The notes beneath the pieces were generated by a model that worked only from the letters and a program-made list of their open reading frames with translations, was not told where the DNA came from and searched no databases. From contig CANLSH010000009.1 in the NCBI GenBank assembly GCA_947493705.1, positions 1-64,000 of the forward strand: a DNA stretch of 64,000 nt, given 5' to 3'. The translations under genes and the position numbers were made by a program. Below are positions 53,378 to 62,306 of the stretch, piece by piece. Each line of letters begins with the position of its first letter. The first letter of the stretch is position 1. The stretch is from an uncultured Arachnia sp. GTDB lineage: Bacteria > Actinomycetota > Actinomycetes > Propionibacteriales > Propionibacteriaceae.

Positions 53378-54868
53378 TCAGCCGGAGAACCGAACGATGT
53401 TGTTGAAGACCCACTTCCGGGCGTCACGGAACTTCCGGTTGCCGCCGCTGTCCTTGTAGGCCTCGATGACATCGGTCATCACGAATGAGCGGCACCCGTT
53501 CGGCCCGGTCCAGCTGTCGCCGCAGGATGTCTTCCACTGGCGCCCACCTGATGTGAACGTGCCCGTGGTGGCCAGGGGGTTGCCCCTCCACTGGCTGCGG
53601 CTGGATGGAAGATAGGTGAGGTTGTTGAACTGCCAGCCGTTCTTCTGTACGAAGCGGCCGTTGACACGCGTGACGGTGGTGGCCCAAATGGTGGCCGTGC
53701 AGCGAACAATGGTGGTGCTGTAGTCCTCACACGTCGTGCGCCACTTCCGGCCATTGACCGTGCGGCTGCCTGCGGTGGTGTAGACGCCGTCGGGTCCTGA
53801 GGAATAGCCGTTCAGAGCCTTGACCATCGATTGCACCACGGGGCGCCAGTACTCGTAGTGGTAGCGGTACTGGCTGGCCGGACGTTGCACGTTGGCCGCC
53901 ACCCTCCACATGGCGTCGGTGCGCCAGTTCTTCGAGCCCTTCATCTGGAACACGCCGGGGATGATGTAGCCCCTGGGGCCAGCGCCGCCGGAGACGTAAC
54001 GAGGCACCCGGTGCCCCTCGATGAACGTCCGTGTGGCGTAGGGGATGTTGTTGAGGATCCTGACATTTTCGGCCTGGGTCCTGCCGTCTGCGTACCAGCC
54101 CACCTTGGAGCGCTGCTGGAAGGGGCCGACGTCCTGGTTGCGGTCAGGAATGTGGGCCCGGGGGTGGGTGTAGAAGGTCGACTCCTGCGCCATGGTCATG
54201 AGCGCAATGACGATGAGACGATCCTTGTCCTTGGCAGATACCCCGGACCAGTTGGCGGCCCTGATGGTATTGATCACAATCAGCGCATTGGCCTGCATCT
54301 GTGGTGTGACGGTCACCCAAGCGCCATTGGCCTTCCGGAGGCGCATGGATTTCAGTCCGCTGACGGCGGCGGTGTCGACACTGAGCGGGGCCACCGCTGC
54401 AACCTCGGAGGCAGCTTCCTGATCGGCGAGCACTTCAGCGTTCTGAGCCGATGCGGCAGGATCCGCAGCGTCCTGATCCACCGCATCGGTCTCTGAAGCC
54501 GGGGTCGCGGTCTCGTCGGTCTGGATCTCGGTGGTCTCTGTGTTGCTGGCCGGCGCGGGATCGCGATCAGCGGTGCTGTCCGCGGTGTCATCCGGGGCGG
54601 GATCGGCGGCTTCAACGTCAGCGTCGGTGACCGTGCTGCCTTCGGTGATGGGTTCCACCGCATCTGCATCGGCGGCGTCCTCGATGATTTCGTCATCGGA
54701 GGGGGTTTCGGTGTTGGCGTCATCCGGCGTCGTCTCGATGATGACGTCGCTGTTGGGGTCAACTGGGTCGGCGTGTGCGACCGAGAGGGGGGTGAGGGCT
54801 CCGATGACCATGGCCAGTGCCATCAGCGGAGCGAGGAGAAGGTTTCGTTGGGGGGATCGAGTCTTCAC
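53378..54868 (-). CDS. Secreted protein: acidic linker, lysozyme-fold-like domain, duplicated C-terminal domain
   Basis: A 496-residue exported protein. The signal peptide ends near AHADPVD (about residue 34). A long Asp/Glu/Thr/Ala-rich disordered region runs from about 35 to 165. A globular domain (about 170-345) includes ALMTMAQESTF and RNQDVGPFQQRSKVGWYADG, features of lysozyme-fold lytic transglycosylase-like domains. Two related C-terminal units (about 366-425 and 435-496) share NGRKWRTTCED / GGRQWKTSCGD, a second cysteine, and GWQFNNLTYLP / KWVFNNIVRFSG. The start is a GTG at 54868 with no clear ribosome site. It likely acts at the cell wall; enzymatic activity is unproven. Confidence 0.8.
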   Translation of the reverse strand: MKTRSPQRNLLLAPLMALAMVIGALTPLSVAHADPVDPNSDVIIETTPDDANTETPSDDEIIEDAADADAVEPITEGSTVTDADVEAADPAPDDTADSTADRDPAPASNTETTEIQTDETATPASETDAVDQDAADPAASAQNAEVLADQEAASEVAAVAPLSVDTAAVSGLKSMRLRKANGAWVTVTPQMQANALIVINTIRAANWSGVSAKDKDRLIVIALMTMAQESTFYTHPRAHIPDRNQDVGPFQQRSKVGWYADGRTQAENVRILNNIPYATRTFIEGHRVPRYVSGGAGPRGYIIPGVFQMKGSKNWRTDAMWRVAANVQRPASQYRYHYEYWRPVVQSMVKALNGYSSGPDGVYTTAGSRTVNGRKWRTTCEDYSTTIVRCTATIWATTVTRVNGRFVQKNGWQFNNLTYLPSSRSQWRGNPLATTGTFTSGGRQWKTSCGDSWTGPNGCRSFVMTDVIEAYKDSGGNRKFRDARKWVFNNIVRFSG

Positions 54869-55062
54869 TGAGTGACTGTGGCATCAATGCAAGTTTTCAC
54901 AAAAAAATGAGAAATTACACTGCGGGTACTTAGAATCCGCGTGGTTTCAGTCTGGCACTGACTCATAGAACTGAGAAGGCTGAGCCATTGTTGAACACGC
55001 CGGTGGGGTAGGCGTATGTGTGCCCGAACGATGGCCTGGTCGGAATAAGAGCGGCGTTGCCA

Positions 55063-55091
55063 TTGACCGGCGCCACCGATTGCTCTAGCGT
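55063..55091 (+). promoter_or_regulatory. Candidate promoter of the mtnA-nucleoside operon
   Basis: TTGACC (55063-55068) and TAGCGT (55086-55091) are 17 bases apart, a plausible sigma-70-type promoter. The predicted start of transcription falls near 55097-55099, the first bases of the inverted repeat described next. The rest of the gap 54869-55141 has an AT-rich patch at 54900-54925, probably the promoter area of the divergent secreted-protein gene. Confidence 0.5.
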
Positions 55092-55096
55092 CGAGC

Positions 55097-55123
55097 GTTG
55101 TAGGTTATAGGACAACCTACAAC
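55097..55123 (+). promoter_or_regulatory. Perfect 10-bp inverted repeat, operator of the mtnA operon
   Basis: GTTGTAGGTT (55097-55106) and AACCTACAAC (55114-55123) pair perfectly across a seven-base spacer. The repeat lies at the predicted transcription start and just upstream of the ribosome site GAGGAG at 55129-55134. The half-site spacing and symmetry suit a dimeric GntR- or LacI-like repressor; a leader hairpin is the alternative. No regulator gene is adjacent. Confidence 0.65.
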
Positions 55124-55141
55124 TCAACGAGGAGATGTGGC

Positions 55142-56164
55142 GTGCGAACGATCGACTGGAACGACGGCGGGATAGATCTTGTTGACCAGACGCTTCTTCC
55201 AGAAACACTGGAGATGCGACACGTCACCGAACTTGACGACCTGATCCGCGACATACAGCGGCTGGCTGTACGCGGGGCTCCCGCACTCGGTGTGGCCGGT
55301 GCGCTTGGGGTGGCTCTCATCGCTGCGAGCGCAACCGACGTCGAGACGGCACGCGTTGATGCGAAGCGCTTGCGGGAGGCGCGCCCCACTGCCGTGAACC
55401 TGTCGTGGGGGGTCGATCGCGCGTTGAAACGTCTGGAGGAGGGCCCGCAGGCCGTACTGGAGGAAGCGCTGGCCATTCGTGATGAGGACATCCTGGCCTG
55501 CACCTCCATGGGGCTCTACGGTGCTGATTTGGTGCGTTCCCTTGTGAGTAGGGACAAGGCCCGTGTCATGACCGTCTGCAACACCGGTGGCCTGGCTACC
55601 GTTGAGCGAGGAACTGCACTGGGGGTCATTCAGACGATCTTTGAGCAGGGATGGCTCAAGGAAGCCCAACCCATCGAGACCCGACCGCTCCTCCAGGGTG
55701 CACGTCTGACGGCATGGGAGCTGCAGCAGATGGGTGCGCCCTTCCGGCTCCTGGTTGATTCGGCTGGCCCCTTCATGCTCGCCCGAGGATCTGCCGACGC
55801 CGTCTTCATCGGAGCCGATCGCATTGCCGCCAACGGGGACACCGCCAACAAGATCGGCTCCTTCTCCCTGGCACTCGCAGCCCAGCGGGCGGGGGTGCCT
55901 TTCATAGTCGTCGCACCCGAATCCACGGTGGACATGGCGACGGCCTCCGGTGATGACATCGAGATCGAGGACAGAGGATCCGCGGAGGTGGTCGCCATCC
56001 AGGGTGTCAGAACCGCCCCCGAGGGCACTGACACCATCAATCCTGCGTTCGATGTCACGCCCCACGATTTGATCACGGCCATCGTCACGGATCGCCGCGT
56101 GATTAACATTGCCCATGGTGAAACGCTCGCGAGCGTCGACTACGGACCAACCCGCACGTCCTGA
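55142..56164 (+). CDS. mtnA: Methylthioribose-1-phosphate isomerase (MtnA family)
   Basis: A 340-residue protein of the MtnA/eIF2B-like isomerase family, converting methylthioribose-1-phosphate to methylthioribulose-1-phosphate. Motifs: AVRGAPALGVAGALGVAL, catalytic cysteine in MTVCNTGGLATVERGTALG and catalytic aspartate in VFIGADRIAANGDTANKIGS. The GTG at 55142 has GAGGAG seven bases upstream. It opens a seven-gene operon for nucleoside uptake and phosphorolysis. MtnA enzymes also accept 5-deoxyribose-1-phosphate, so 5'-deoxyadenosine salvage is possible too. No mtnB, mtnC, mtnD or aldolase gene is seen. Confidence 0.92.
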   Translation: MRTIDWNDGGIDLVDQTLLPETLEMRHVTELDDLIRDIQRLAVRGAPALGVAGALGVALIAASATDVETARVDAKRLREARPTAVNLSWGVDRALKRLEEGPQAVLEEALAIRDEDILACTSMGLYGADLVRSLVSRDKARVMTVCNTGGLATVERGTALGVIQTIFEQGWLKEAQPIETRPLLQGARLTAWELQQMGAPFRLLVDSAGPFMLARGSADAVFIGADRIAANGDTANKIGSFSLALAAQRAGVPFIVVAPESTVDMATASGDDIEIEDRGSAEVVAIQGVRTAPEGTDTINPAFDVTPHDLITAIVTDRRVINIAHGETLASVDYGPTRTS

Positions 56165-56198
56165 CCACGCACAACCCATCACAGAATGAGGAAGACCG

Positions 56199-57254
56199 AT
56201 GCAAACAAAGAAGTTCGCGGCCCTTGCAGCAACCACCCTGGCAGCGATGCTCCTGATCAGCAGTTGCGGTGGCACCGGCGATGGTGGCGAAGAAGCCACA
56301 CCGGGCGAGGGGCCAGCAGAAGGCGACAACTCGTTCATTTATGTGACCAATACGCCCATTGGCGTCAACAAGTTCCTTGAATCCGGCAAGATCGGGATCG
56401 AGAAGGCTGCGGAAACCTACGGTGGCACCTCCAAGACCTTTGAGGGGTCCAATGAGGAGGCGAACCGCGCCAACATTGAGGCGGCGGTGGCCGAAGCGCC
56501 CGATGTGATCGTGTTGATCACCTTCGACTTCGAGGACCTGAGCAAGGAGTTCGCCGAAGCCAATCCTGACCAGGAATTCCTACTCATCGATTCCTGTCCA
56601 GCTGACGGTCCCGCGAACCTGCACTGTGCAGTGTTCAGGGAGCAGGAAGCGTCCTACCTGCTGGGGGCTGAGGCCGGGCTCCTCTCGGAGACGGGCAAGG
56701 TGGGATCCGTGGGTGCCGTCGACATCCCCTTCATCCATCGCTACACCGATTCGTTCGCCCTGGGCGCCATGTCCACCAACCCGGATGCAACCGACACACA
56801 AGTCTTCATCGGAGGATCCAACCCGTTCGGCGATCCCGCCAAGGGCAAGGAGCAGGCCCTCGCGCTGGCCGCAACCGGAGTCGACCACATGTTCGCGGCG
56901 GCCGCTGGTTCCAACGGCGGAGTCTTCGAGGCCGCCTCCGAGAAGGGCCTCACTGCCTACGGCGTGGACGTCAACCAGTGCCCGGACGTTCCCGGAGCTG
57001 TCGGCGACGGCACCATCAAGGCCGTCGATGTTCTGGTGGTCAAGGAAATCGGCAAGATCCTTGACGGGACGGCCGAACCTGTGACGTCCTACGGTCTGAA
57101 GGAGGAGGGCATGGACATCGTCTCCCTCACCGAGGATGCAGCAGACAGTCAGTGCACAGTGATGGAACACCCCGAGGTGGTGGAACAGCTCGCCGAACTC
57201 AAGGAACAGATCATCGCGGGCGAAGTCGATATTCCCGACCCCGTCACCTCCTGA
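56199..57254 (+). CDS. BMP-family nucleoside-binding lipoprotein
   Basis: A 351-residue lipoprotein with lipobox ISSC (C23) and a glycine/glutamate-rich linker, then the basic membrane protein (BMP/PnrA-like) fold: GVNKFLESGKIGIEKAAETY, GAVDIPFIHRYTDSFALGA, and AYGVDVNQCPDVPGAV. BMP proteins bind purine nucleosides outside the membrane. GAGGAAG precedes the ATG. The adjacent ATPase and two permeases complete an RnsBACD-like nucleoside importer; linkage to mtnA suggests methylthioadenosine, methylthioinosine or a 5'-deoxynucleoside as ligand. Confidence 0.92.
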   Translation: MQTKKFAALAATTLAAMLLISSCGGTGDGGEEATPGEGPAEGDNSFIYVTNTPIGVNKFLESGKIGIEKAAETYGGTSKTFEGSNEEANRANIEAAVAEAPDVIVLITFDFEDLSKEFAEANPDQEFLLIDSCPADGPANLHCAVFREQEASYLLGAEAGLLSETGKVGSVGAVDIPFIHRYTDSFALGAMSTNPDATDTQVFIGGSNPFGDPAKGKEQALALAATGVDHMFAAAAGSNGGVFEAASEKGLTAYGVDVNQCPDVPGAVGDGTIKAVDVLVVKEIGKILDGTAEPVTSYGLKEEGMDIVSLTEDAADSQCTVMEHPEVVEQLAELKEQIIAGEVDIPDPVTS

Positions 57255-57292
57255 GCGACACGAGCAGCGACGGTGGACAATGAGGACCTGAC

Positions 57293-58816
57293 ATGACGCC
57301 GGAAGTGGACATGCGGGGTATCACCAAGAGATTCCCGGGTGTCCTCGCCGATGATCGCGTGGACTTCCAGGTGAGAACTGGGGAGATCCACGCGCTCATG
57401 GGCGAGAACGGCGCCGGCAAGTCCATCCTCATGTCCATCCTTGCCGGGCTGTACCAGCCGGACGAGGGGGAAATCCACATCCGCGGTCAGCGTGTCTCCA
57501 TTACATCCCCTCTGGACGCAATCGACGCGGGTGTCGGAATGGTGTTCCAGGCCTTCAAGCTGTTTCCCTCCCTCACCGTCACCGAGAACGTGATTTTCCG
57601 CCAGGAGCCCACCCGCGGTGGCCTCATCGATCGCCGCACGGCCCGTCGGAGAGTCATGGAGATCGCTGAGCGGTACGGACTCGCGATCGACCCTGACGCA
57701 CGGGTTGAATCGTGCACCGTTGGCGTTCTGCAGCGGGTGGAAATCATCAAGGCGCTGTACCGCGACGCCCGCATCCTCATTCTCGACGAACCCACCGCAG
57801 TCCTGACCCCGCAGGAGACGGCCCGGCTGTTCGAGGTGCTGCGCAAGCTGCGCGACGACGGCTGCACAATCATTCTGATCACGCACAAGATGAAGGAGGT
57901 CATGGCCGTCTCCGACCGGGTCACGGTCCTGCGGGACGGGCGCAACGTGGCCACTCTTGTAACGGGAGAGACCTCTCCCCAGGAGATCACTACCTACATG
58001 GTCGGCCGTGACGTGGATCTCAGCCAGGCTCCGCCCGCGAACGACCCCGGGGATCTGATTCTCGTGGTGAAGGACCTGGTGGTGGCGGGCGCAGGATCAC
58101 GCCCGGTCGTTGACCATGTTTCCTTCACGCTCAGAGCAGGAGAGATTCTGGGTATCGCCGGGGTGGCGGGCAATGGCCAGGCAGAGCTGGCTGAAGCACT
58201 CATGGGCCTCCGGGGTGCACACAGCGGGAGCATCCACGTGGCGGGAAGTGATGTTTCCGGGGGGAGCGTTCTTCGTCGCCGCGCCCATGGCATGACCTAT
58301 GTGCCCGAGAACCGGCACGGGGTGGGCACCGCCCCCACCGCGGACGCCGCCGCGAATCTGTCCATGGGCCACCATCGCGTGGCGCCGCTGCTGAGCAGAG
58401 GACTGCTGGCCCGTTCCCGGATGGTGGAGCACGCCACCCGCCTCATCGAGCGGTTCCGCATCAGGATCGCCGGGACGGACACAGCGGTGGGCACCCTCTC
58501 GGGCGGTAACCAGCAGAAGATCGTTGTGGCCCGCGAGATGGATCACGACGCACCTCTCCTCATCGCTGAGCAACCGACCCGGGGCGTCGACGTCGGGGCC
58601 ATCGAAGCCATTCACAAAGAGATCGCCGACTACCGGGACAGGGGGCGAGCAGTCCTGCTGATCTCGGCTGAACTCTCGGAGATCCTGAGTCTGTCAGGGC
58701 GGATCATTGTCATGTTCGAGGGCCGCGTGGTTGCCGATCTCGATGCCGCGGAGGCAACTGAGGCGCAACTGGGCCACCTCATGGCTGGCGGGCACGTTGA
58801 CGAGGACGAGGTGTGA
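57293..58816 (+). CDS. Nucleoside ABC transporter ATP-binding protein, two ATPase domains
   Basis: A 507-residue tandem ATPase of the RbsA/RnsB class. Domain 1 has Walker A GENGAGKS (37-44), a degenerate signature (CTVGVLQRVEI) and Walker B ILILDEPTAV. Domain 2 (from about 250) has a degenerate Walker A (GVAGNGQAEL), the intact signature LSGGNQQKIV and IAEQPTRGVD. Such asymmetry is normal for the class. GAGGA precedes the ATG. The stop overlaps the first permease start. Confidence 0.94.
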   Translation: MTPEVDMRGITKRFPGVLADDRVDFQVRTGEIHALMGENGAGKSILMSILAGLYQPDEGEIHIRGQRVSITSPLDAIDAGVGMVFQAFKLFPSLTVTENVIFRQEPTRGGLIDRRTARRRVMEIAERYGLAIDPDARVESCTVGVLQRVEIIKALYRDARILILDEPTAVLTPQETARLFEVLRKLRDDGCTIILITHKMKEVMAVSDRVTVLRDGRNVATLVTGETSPQEITTYMVGRDVDLSQAPPANDPGDLILVVKDLVVAGAGSRPVVDHVSFTLRAGEILGIAGVAGNGQAELAEALMGLRGAHSGSIHVAGSDVSGGSVLRRRAHGMTYVPENRHGVGTAPTADAAANLSMGHHRVAPLLSRGLLARSRMVEHATRLIERFRIRIAGTDTAVGTLSGGNQQKIVVAREMDHDAPLLIAEQPTRGVDVGAIEAIHKEIADYRDRGRAVLLISAELSEILSLSGRIIVMFEGRVVADLDAAEATEAQLGHLMAGGHVDEDEV

Positions 58817-60051
58817 TGAGTATGCCGGGGAGCGGTGTCGAGGCGCGGCAGGCCGACGAGAACGGCTCACCCATGAGGCGGGCGCATCGTCGCGGCGGCG
58901 GTGTGGACCGAGCTTGGCGCGGTGCTCTGGCGGCCCTGCTCGGTCCCGTGCCCACCTCGATCGTCCTCGCTTTCGTGATTGGTGCAGGGTTCATTCTCAT
59001 CGCCGGTTCCAGTCCGGTCACAGGCTACGGCTCGATGCTCAGCGGTTCCTTCGGCTCCAGCATCGGCATCGCCAACACCATCGAGCGAGCCATTCCCCTG
59101 ATCGGTATGGGCATGGCCGTTGCTGTTGCGTTCCGGGCGGGGATACTCAACCTCGGGATGGAGGGGCAGATGATTCTCGGCGGGCTGGCGGGCGGTCTCA
59201 TTGCCCTGTACATGCCCGGCCCCGGTCCAGTCGCGATGGTCGTGGCCTGTCTGGGGGGTGCGGCCGCTGGCGCCTTGTGGGGAGCCCTCGCAGCAGCGCT
59301 CAAAGCTGGCTTTGGCATGCCCATCCTGCTCACGACGCTGCTGTTGAACTATCCGGCACGATACTTCGCCTCGTGGGTCATTCGTTTCCCACTCAAGGAC
59401 CCGGCCTCTTCGCAAGTGGCGTCGGTGGCGTTCGATCCAGCAACGCAGATCCCCCTGCTCGCCGCGCCGTCATCCCAGCTCGGACAGAGCCTGCTTACGG
59501 CACTGGGCAAGGACAACGTCCTCACCGTCGTGGGCCGCTCCGTCAACTGGAGTGTGCTGATGGTCATCGTGGTGGTGGTTCTCGTGTCCTTCATGAACAA
59601 GCGCACGGTGTACGGATTCGAGTCCGGCATCAGCGGCCTCAACCCCGCGTTCGCTCGCTATTCAGGTGTCCGGACGGGCTGGATGGCGATGCGCACGTTG
59701 CTGCTGTCCGGTGCCATCGCCGGGCTCGTCGGAACCATGTTCATCATTGGGGCCCCCAGCATCCGCATCCTCGACGGGGTCATCCTGAACAGCAACTACG
59801 CCTGGACCGGTCTCTTGGTCGCGTTGCTCGCCCTCTACCGACCGCTGGGCGTGGTCGTCGCTGGCATCTTCTTCGCCGCCATCACCGCTGGCGCGGGAGT
59901 GATGGGGCGTGAGCTGTCCATGTCGCCCCAGATCGCAGCGGTCATCCAGGGAATCGTCATCGTGCTGATTGCATTCCGTGTTCAGTGGCCGGAGAAGTGG
60001 CGCACGGCATTACTGGGCGATGACTCCGCCCCCGATGCAGGGGGGCGGTGA
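58816..60051 (+). CDS. Nucleoside ABC transporter permease 1
   Basis: A 411-residue BPD_transp_2-family permease (NupP-like) with a basic cytoplasmic N-terminus (RRAHRRGGGVDRAWRG) and about nine membrane segments from residue 38 on. It contains AGILNLGMEGQMILGGL, the conserved segment of nucleoside permeases, and GLNPAFARYSGV. The ATG at 58816 overlaps the ATPase stop (TGATG); a GTG three bases earlier is the alternative. Works with the second permease below. Confidence 0.92.
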   Translation: MSMPGSGVEARQADENGSPMRRAHRRGGGVDRAWRGALAALLGPVPTSIVLAFVIGAGFILIAGSSPVTGYGSMLSGSFGSSIGIANTIERAIPLIGMGMAVAVAFRAGILNLGMEGQMILGGLAGGLIALYMPGPGPVAMVVACLGGAAAGALWGALAAALKAGFGMPILLTTLLLNYPARYFASWVIRFPLKDPASSQVASVAFDPATQIPLLAAPSSQLGQSLLTALGKDNVLTVVGRSVNWSVLMVIVVVVLVSFMNKRTVYGFESGISGLNPAFARYSGVRTGWMAMRTLLLSGAIAGLVGTMFIIGAPSIRILDGVILNSNYAWTGLLVALLALYRPLGVVVAGIFFAAITAGAGVMGRELSMSPQIAAVIQGIVIVLIAFRVQWPEKWRTALLGDDSAPDAGGR

Positions 60052-60053
60052 AC

Positions 60054-60971
60054 ATGGACTGGTCAAGCCTCTTCGACGCCGCCCTTATCGATTCGGTGGT
60101 GCGCTCGCTGATACCCATTCTCTTCGCGGCGCTGGGCGGGCTCCTGTGCGAGCGCGTCGGCATCTTCAACATCGCGCTTGAGGGGCACATCCTCGTGGGC
60201 GCTTTCGCCGCCGTCGCCTCGTCGTATGCCACGGGCAGCGCATTCGTGGGAGTGCTGGCGGGAGTGGTGGCATCCGTTGGTTTCTCGCTGATCATGTCGT
60301 ATGGCTCCGTGACGAGGAAGGCCGAGCCCATCGTGTTGGGCTTGGCGATGAACATCCTCGCGGTGGGCGCCACAAGTTTCTTGTTGGTGGCCCTCTTCAA
60401 CGTCCAGGGCGTGTTTCAGGATCCAGGAATCAAGGGGCTGTCCTCGTACGCCATTCCACTGCTCTCGGACCTACCGTGGATTGGTCCGGCGCTTTTTGAC
60501 CTCACCCTGCTGGGGTACCTGGCGCTGCTTCTTGTGCCCGTCATCAGTATCGTTTTGTTCCGCACGCCGTTCGGCATGCGGCTGCGTGGGGTGGGGGAGC
60601 GGCCGCTGGCCGCCGAAACCCTCGGCGTCAGGCCAAGCCGTTACCAGTATGGTGTGCTGGCGGTTTCCGGGGCACTCACGGGCCTTGCTGGCGCCCAGCT
60701 CGCACTCGGAAACGTGGTGCAGTTCGCGGAGAACATGTCCGCGGGCAGAGGCTGGATCGCCGTCGTCGCCGTCATGCTCGCCCGAGCCAATCCCTATGCG
60801 ACGCTGGGCGCCGCGCTCCTGTTCGGCTTCGCCGAGGCCATCGGGTACCGGTTGCAGGGCAACGGGTTCCCGTCGCAAATCACGGACGCCGCGCCCTACG
60901 TGGTGACGCTGATCGCACTGCTGTTCGCGGCACGGTATTTCACCCAGGAGCATTCAGGAGAAGTGGCATGA
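60054..60971 (+). CDS. Nucleoside ABC transporter permease 2
   Basis: A 305-residue BPD_transp_2-family permease (NupQ-like) with about eight membrane segments. The N-terminal conserved segment is ERVGIFNIALEGHILVGAF, followed by RGVGERPLAAETLGV in the cytoplasmic loop. The ATG at 60054 was preferred to a GTG at 60048 because a G-rich ribosome site (60041-60046) is correctly spaced for it. The stop overlaps the cupin gene by ATGA. Confidence 0.92.
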   Translation: MDWSSLFDAALIDSVVRSLIPILFAALGGLLCERVGIFNIALEGHILVGAFAAVASSYATGSAFVGVLAGVVASVGFSLIMSYGSVTRKAEPIVLGLAMNILAVGATSFLLVALFNVQGVFQDPGIKGLSSYAIPLLSDLPWIGPALFDLTLLGYLALLLVPVISIVLFRTPFGMRLRGVGERPLAAETLGVRPSRYQYGVLAVSGALTGLAGAQLALGNVVQFAENMSAGRGWIAVVAVMLARANPYATLGAALLFGFAEAIGYRLQGNGFPSQITDAAPYVVTLIALLFAARYFTQEHSGEVA

Positions 60972-61492
60972 CGGGCTCACACGATCTCCCCGGAGAGGCA
61001 GCAGCTCTGGCCGAGCTGCTCGACCTTTCACCCCTTCCCGAGGAGGGGGGCCTCTACCGGCAGGCGTATCAGGACGAGCACTCGACGGCGATCTACTACC
61101 TGCTGGCAGGAACTGATTTCTCAGCCCTCCACGTCCTAGATTCCGTGGAGGTCTACCATCACTACGCGGGAGATCCGCTGCAGCTACTTCTCCTGTTCCC
61201 TGACGGCGAGATCCGGGAGCCGGTGCTGGGCACCGACATCGCGGCGGGCCAGATGCCGCAGATCGCGGTCCCCGCCGGAGTGTGGCAGGGGTCCTCCAGC
61301 GCGGGCGACTGGACGCTGGTGGGGACAACCATGGCGCCGGGCTTCACGTGGGACGCGTTCACGCTGGCGGATGGGGAAGACCTGAGCCGTCGCTACCCAC
61401 ACGCCCGGGACCGGATCGCAGAGCTGACACGCCAGTCACGCAATGACACCGGTCATCCTCTGACCGCTGAGCAGAATGGAGACAACGCATGA
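60968..61492 (+). CDS. Cupin of the DUF985 (Cupin_5, YML079w-like) family
   Basis: A 174-residue protein with the DUF985 pattern: EEGGLYRQAYQDE, STAIYYLLAGTDFSALHVLD, VEVYHHYAGDPLQLLLLFPD, VPAGVWQGSSS and LVGTTMAPGFTWDAF. The HXXY and E residues in VEVYHHYAG sit where cupin metal or ligand sites lie. It is coupled by ATGA overlaps to both permease 2 and the nucleoside phosphorylase, so it belongs to the pathway. It is not the acireductone dioxygenase MtnD, another cupin of methionine salvage. The biochemical role is unknown; sugar or nucleoside binding or epimerisation is possible. Confidence 0.85.
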   Translation: MTGSHDLPGEAAALAELLDLSPLPEEGGLYRQAYQDEHSTAIYYLLAGTDFSALHVLDSVEVYHHYAGDPLQLLLLFPDGEIREPVLGTDIAAGQMPQIAVPAGVWQGSSSAGDWTLVGTTMAPGFTWDAFTLADGEDLSRRYPHARDRIAELTRQSRNDTGHPLTAEQNGDNA

Positions 61493-62238
61493 GAGTTCGC
61501 ATGAAGCCCGAGGACACGCTGCCTCTGCTGCAGGTCAAGGTCGCGGACCTGACGCCCAGGGTGCTGGTTGCCGGTGATCCCGCACGGGTGCAGCGCATCG
61601 CGGGACTTCTGGATGATGCACGTCAGCTCGCCGCAACCCGCGAGTACGTCACGTGGGCCGGAACTTACAAGGGTGTCGCCATCAACGTCATGTCTCACGG
61701 GGTGGGCTCGGCGGGAGCCGGTGCAGTCTTCGAAGAGCTGTGTCGCGGAGGCGCGGAGCGGATCATCCGCGTCGGAACAGCGGGCGGCCTCCAACCTGAT
61801 GTGAAGGACGGCGACGTCGTGGTTGCGACCGCTGCAGTCCGCTGCGACGGACTCTCGCGACGGCTCGTGCCGCTTGAGTGGCCGGCGGTGGCCGACGTGG
61901 ACATCACCGTCGCCCTCCGGCAGGCAGCGGCCGCCTCGGAACTGACCGTGCACACCGGTGTGGTGCTCACCGCCGACAACTTCTACCCCTCTCCGGTGCT
62001 CCCCAACGATCAGCCCATGTGGCGGGATTTCGGCGCGGTCGCAGTGGAGATGGAAGTCTCGGCTCTCTACACCGTGGCGTCGATCAATGGGGTTGCTGCT
62101 GGGGCTGTCGTGGCCATCGACGGCAACCCGCTGGCCGACCAGGACGAGTCCATGGCCGGGTATGAGCCGTTTCGTGACGTTGTTGACCGCGCTGTTGACG
62201 GTGCCATCCGTGCGGGGCTGGAAGCGCTGGTGGACTGA
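61489..62238 (+). CDS. Purine/uridine nucleoside phosphorylase family 1 (PNP_UDP_1)
   Basis: A 249-residue hexameric-type nucleoside phosphorylase. Phosphate site VLVAGDPARVQRIAG, central RVGTAGGLQPDVKDGDVV, substrate region VEMEVSALYTVASINGV. The family includes DeoD, Udp and MTA/SAH nucleosidases; the GDP and phosphate-binding arginines indicate phosphorolysis. It closes the operon (ATGA overlap with the cupin gene). It could act on methylthioinosine, inosine or other imported nucleosides; specificity is not set by eye. Confidence 0.9.
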   Translation: MRVRMKPEDTLPLLQVKVADLTPRVLVAGDPARVQRIAGLLDDARQLAATREYVTWAGTYKGVAINVMSHGVGSAGAGAVFEELCRGGAERIIRVGTAGGLQPDVKDGDVVVATAAVRCDGLSRRLVPLEWPAVADVDITVALRQAAAASELTVHTGVVLTADNFYPSPVLPNDQPMWRDFGAVAVEMEVSALYTVASINGVAAGAVVAIDGNPLADQDESMAGYEPFRDVVDRAVDGAIRAGLEALVD

Positions 62239-62306
62239 CGCTGCGCGTGAGCGCCGGCGATCATGATCGCTTGTGGGGCGGGCGATCACCGTCTGGGTCG
62301 GCTCAA

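Noticed and set aside
60968-61492. Acireductone dioxygenase MtnD, because of the cupin fold beside mtnA
   Set aside because: Sequence pattern is that of DUF985, without the HXHX4EX6H motif of MtnD.
62257-62270. GCGATCATGATCGC palindrome between the convergent salvage gene sets
   Set aside because: Loopless 14-base palindrome without U run or clear partner; could be chance in GC-rich DNA.
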